A stretch of DNA of 32,362 bases from Candidatus Vogelbacteria bacterium (GTDB lineage Bacteria; Patescibacteriota; Minisyncoccia; Phycocordibacterales; JACRKE01): NCBI GenBank assembly GCA_016215335.1, contig JACRKE010000025.1:1-32362 (forward strand), in the 5' to 3' direction. The notes under the pieces are model-generated. The model was not told where the DNA came from and made no database searches. It saw nothing but the letters and a program-made list of their open reading frames with translations. Positions 31,076-32,362 of this stretch are shown here, in pieces; the first letter of the stretch is position 1, and each line of letters opens with the position of its first letter. A program made the position numbers and the translations under genes.

Positions 31076-31113
31076 GGAATATTCCAAAATCCAGAATGGT
31101 TGAACCATTCTGG
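31076..31113. repeat. Two short palindromes after the terminator
   Basis: GGAATATTCC (31076-31085) is fully palindromic. CCAGAATGG (31091-31099) pairs with CCATTCTGG (31105-31113) around TTGAA. Neither is followed by a T tract. Confidence 0.6.
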
Positions 31114-31147
31114 GAGTATCAAGAGGTCTTTCTTACGGCAATACACA

Positions 31148-31180
31148 ATACAGAGGGTTCCCCTCTGTATGTGGATAATA
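31148..31180. repeat. Palindromic element, intergenic copy 1
   Basis: ATACAGAGGG-TTC-CCCTCTGTAT (31148-31170) matches the core of the tatD element. Its right flank GTGGATAA completes one DnaA box TGTGGATAA (31170-31178); the left arm outside the core has diverged. Confidence 0.85.
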
Positions 31181-31223
31181 AGTGTATAACATGTGCATCG
31201 AGCAAAATTGTGACAGGATTTCC

Positions 31224-31251
31224 TTGCGGATCTTTTGTTTAATAGTAGAAT
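31224..31251 (+). promoter_or_regulatory. Promoter of the TPR protein gene
   Basis: TTGCGG (31224-31229), a 16-bp spacer and TAGAAT (31246-31251). The -10 ends ten bases before the ATG, leaving a leader of about four bases. Confidence 0.5.
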
Positions 31252-31261
31252 TAAAGCCACC

Positions 31262-31999
31262 ATGGAAAACAATAAAAAGATTTTAGGATTGGTGCTAGCG
31301 GTTCTCGTTATAATTTTGATCGCCTTGCTTATATCTAAAAGCAGGTCAAATGATGCCTCTAATGCTCAAAATAATGGCACGGGGACAACGACAGGTGCGG
31401 GCGTGAGTGCCAGGGCACCGAGTTTGGATAGGCAGCTTGTCATTCCAAAAGAGTACAGCAAGATTATTAAAAGCAAGATCGAAGCAGGAGTGCAAAGTGC
31501 GATCTCAAAAATCAAGTCCGATCCGGACAACATTGACAACTGGTTTAATCTCGCCCTTTGGTACAAAATGGCGAATGACTATCTTGGAGCGGAGGAGATT
31601 TGGCTTTATGTGAGCAAGATAAATCCGGAGAACAGAACGGCCCAAAGTAATCTAGGCGACTTATACAAAAACTCTCTGATTGATTACGCAAAGGCGGAAG
31701 CCGCTTGGTTGAGAGTGGTTGCAATCGATCCAACATATATTGATGCATACAATGAGCTCTATTTGCTTTACAGATACAATATTTCGGAAAAAACTGCAGA
31801 AGCTTCTAAGATTTTAATGACAGGTATAGAAAAGACCAAATCGCCAACGCTTATGTACCAGCTCTCGGAATATTACGGAAGTATTCCGAATAAGCCGCTC
31901 GCCATAGAGTGGTACAACAAAACCAAAACTGCCGCCAAGTCAATAGGCGACACGAAACTAATGAAATCAGTAGACGAAGCACTCAGCAAGCTCAAGTAA
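31262..31999 (+). CDS. Membrane-anchored TPR-repeat protein
   Basis: The 245-residue product has an N-terminal membrane helix (about 6-26, ILGLVLAVLVIILIALLIS), a Gly/Thr/Asn linker and then tetratricopeptide-like repeats from about 80 onward (WFNLALWYKMANDYLGAEEIW, AQSNLGDLYKNSLIDYAKAEAAW, AYNELYLLYRY, LMYQLSEYYGSIPNKPLAIEW). TPRs mediate protein contacts, here probably outside the membrane. The ATG at 31262 is chosen; the frame also reads back to a TTG at 31235 that overlaps the promoter. Partner unknown. Confidence 0.8.
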   Translation: MENNKKILGLVLAVLVIILIALLISKSRSNDASNAQNNGTGTTTGAGVSARAPSLDRQLVIPKEYSKIIKSKIEAGVQSAISKIKSDPDNIDNWFNLALWYKMANDYLGAEEIWLYVSKINPENRTAQSNLGDLYKNSLIDYAKAEAAWLRVVAIDPTYIDAYNELYLLYRYNISEKTAEASKILMTGIEKTKSPTLMYQLSEYYGSIPNKPLAIEWYNKTKTAAKSIGDTKLMKSVDEALSKLK

Positions 32000-32017
32000 A
32001 AACATACAGCACATACT

Positions 32018-32051
32018 CACATACAGAGGGTTCCCCTCTGTATGTGGATAA
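32018..32051. repeat. Palindromic element, intergenic copy 2
   Basis: CACATACAGAGGG (32018-32030) and its exact complement (32034-32046) flank TTC. TGTGGATAA (32043-32051) is a perfect DnaA box. It lies 19 bases after the TPR gene stop and may also end its transcript. Confidence 0.88.
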
Positions 32052-32062
32052 AGTGTTGATAA

Positions 32063-32221
32063 ATGTTTCTCTCTAGGATTCAATGGATATTTTCTCGCGT
32101 CCGTCTGTACCGTATTCACTCCCATACTGAAGCCACTCGTCGTGAAAATCAGAAAAATCATTTACATTTGCAAAATATTCTGGAAAAGCATCTCTGTGCT
32201 ACAGAGGGTTCCCCTCTGTAG
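32063..32221 (+). CDS. Possible 52-residue small protein ending in a palindromic element
   Basis: An ATG opens a basic, helical frame (MFLSRIQWIFSRVRLYRIHS ... LQNILEKHLCATEGSPL). The last six residues TEGSPL come from the palindrome at 32200-32220, in the same frame as in tatD. No Shine-Dalgarno sequence or good -10 box is visible, so this may be a chance frame or a decayed gene. Confidence 0.25.
   Translation: MFLSRIQWIFSRVRLYRIHSHTEATRRENQKNHLHLQNILEKHLCATEGSPL
32200..32220. repeat. Palindromic element, intergenic copy 3 (short)
   Basis: TACAGAGGG-TTC-CCCTCTGTA keeps the core, but the flanks have diverged: GGTGTATAAT replaces GTGGATAA, so the DnaA box is lost and a TATAAT-like box appears. 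Confidence 0.8.
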
Positions 32222-32280
32222 GTGTATAATACGCGTAGCGATTTCCTCGCGGCTCTGCCGCGATGACCTTGGAGGAAGGT

Positions 32281-32303
32281 TTGGAAACCCTCGGTTTCCA
32301 AGT
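32281..32303. repeat. Hairpin resembling the element at 1126-1162
   Basis: TTGGAAACC (32281-32289) pairs with GGTTTCCAA (32293-32301) around CTC. The string TCGGyTTCCAAGT is shared with 1143-1155, suggesting a second, smaller palindrome family. A GC-rich CGCGG/CCGCG hairpin lies just upstream. Confidence 0.55.
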
Positions 32304-32314
32304 AGAATAGAGGG

Positions 32315-32362
32315 ATGCCCGTCAAGAAAACATGGCACAATGCGTACGATACCCACTACCAC
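32315..32362 (+). CDS. Start of an unidentified gene (partial)
   Basis: An ATG preceded by AGAGGG opens a frame that runs off the right edge; the 16 visible residues are MPVKKTWHNAYDTHYH. This is too short to assign. Confidence 0.4.
   Translation, partial: MPVKKTWHNAYDTHYH

Noticed and set aside
31148-32051. Cluster of DnaA boxes as a replication origin
   Set aside because: The boxes are parts of a dispersed palindrome, and no dnaA/dnaN genes, AT-rich unwinding element or box array is present.
31037-32220. CRISPR array, because short repeats recur
   Set aside because: The copies are palindromes at irregular distances with no spacers of constant length and no cas genes.

Overview
The window reads as a compact genome of the Candidate Phyla Radiation (Patescibacteria), most likely a parcubacterium. 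The clues are an archaeal/eukaryotic-type isoleucyl-tRNA synthetase, a shortened methionyl-tRNA synthetase, a large secreted protein that opens with signal peptide, short coiled coil and peptidoglycan-binding domain, several anchored proteins with Ig-like or CARDB-like domains, and an EF-P without the usual PGKG tip. Lineage is inferred from gene content only. No rRNA, tRNA, CRISPR array or insertion sequence was seen.

Layout. 1-4.7 kb: tail of an unknown gene, a large hairpin, two HIT-family genes, thyA and folA divergent from one promoter region, a P-loop kinase-like gene and a HAD-like phosphatase, mostly nucleotide metabolism. 4.7-8.9 kb: ileS with an inserted histidine-phosphatase domain, then recO. 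8.9-15.8 kb: an anchored surface protein, glycyl-tRNA synthetase, an AI-2E/PerM-family membrane protein overlapping metG, and tatD. 15.7-18.1 kb: a large, divergent ABC-exporter-like protein on the minus strand. 18.1-19.5 kb: the classical rpsF-ssb-rpsR cluster with a clear terminator. 19.45-19.8 kb: a promoter-driven island encoding a 42-residue membrane peptide and a perfect 28-bp hairpin. 19.8-21.6 kb: efp (minus) and an ECF sigma factor coupled to a small membrane protein. 21.6-25.5 kb (minus): ftsK, an anchored Ig-like protein and recA. 25.8-31.0 kb: a winged-helix protein, a 683-base structured leader and the S-layer-like protein. 31.0-32.4 kb: terminator, palindromes, a TPR lipid-anchored-type protein, more repeats and the start of another gene.

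Three themes stand out. First, many genes have a -10 hexamer ending only 6-7 bases before the start codon, so they should make leaderless mRNAs; a few genes instead have a Shine-Dalgarno sequence. Second, small repeats sit in frame inside protein genes: a 41-base palindrome with two perfect DnaA boxes in tatD (related copies lie between genes), a 34-base module encoding almost the same peptide in folA and ileS, and further palindromic or low-complexity modules in ileS. This resembles the Rickettsia palindromic elements that insert in reading frames. Third, ileS carries a complete-looking histidine phosphatase domain in the middle of its catalytic core.
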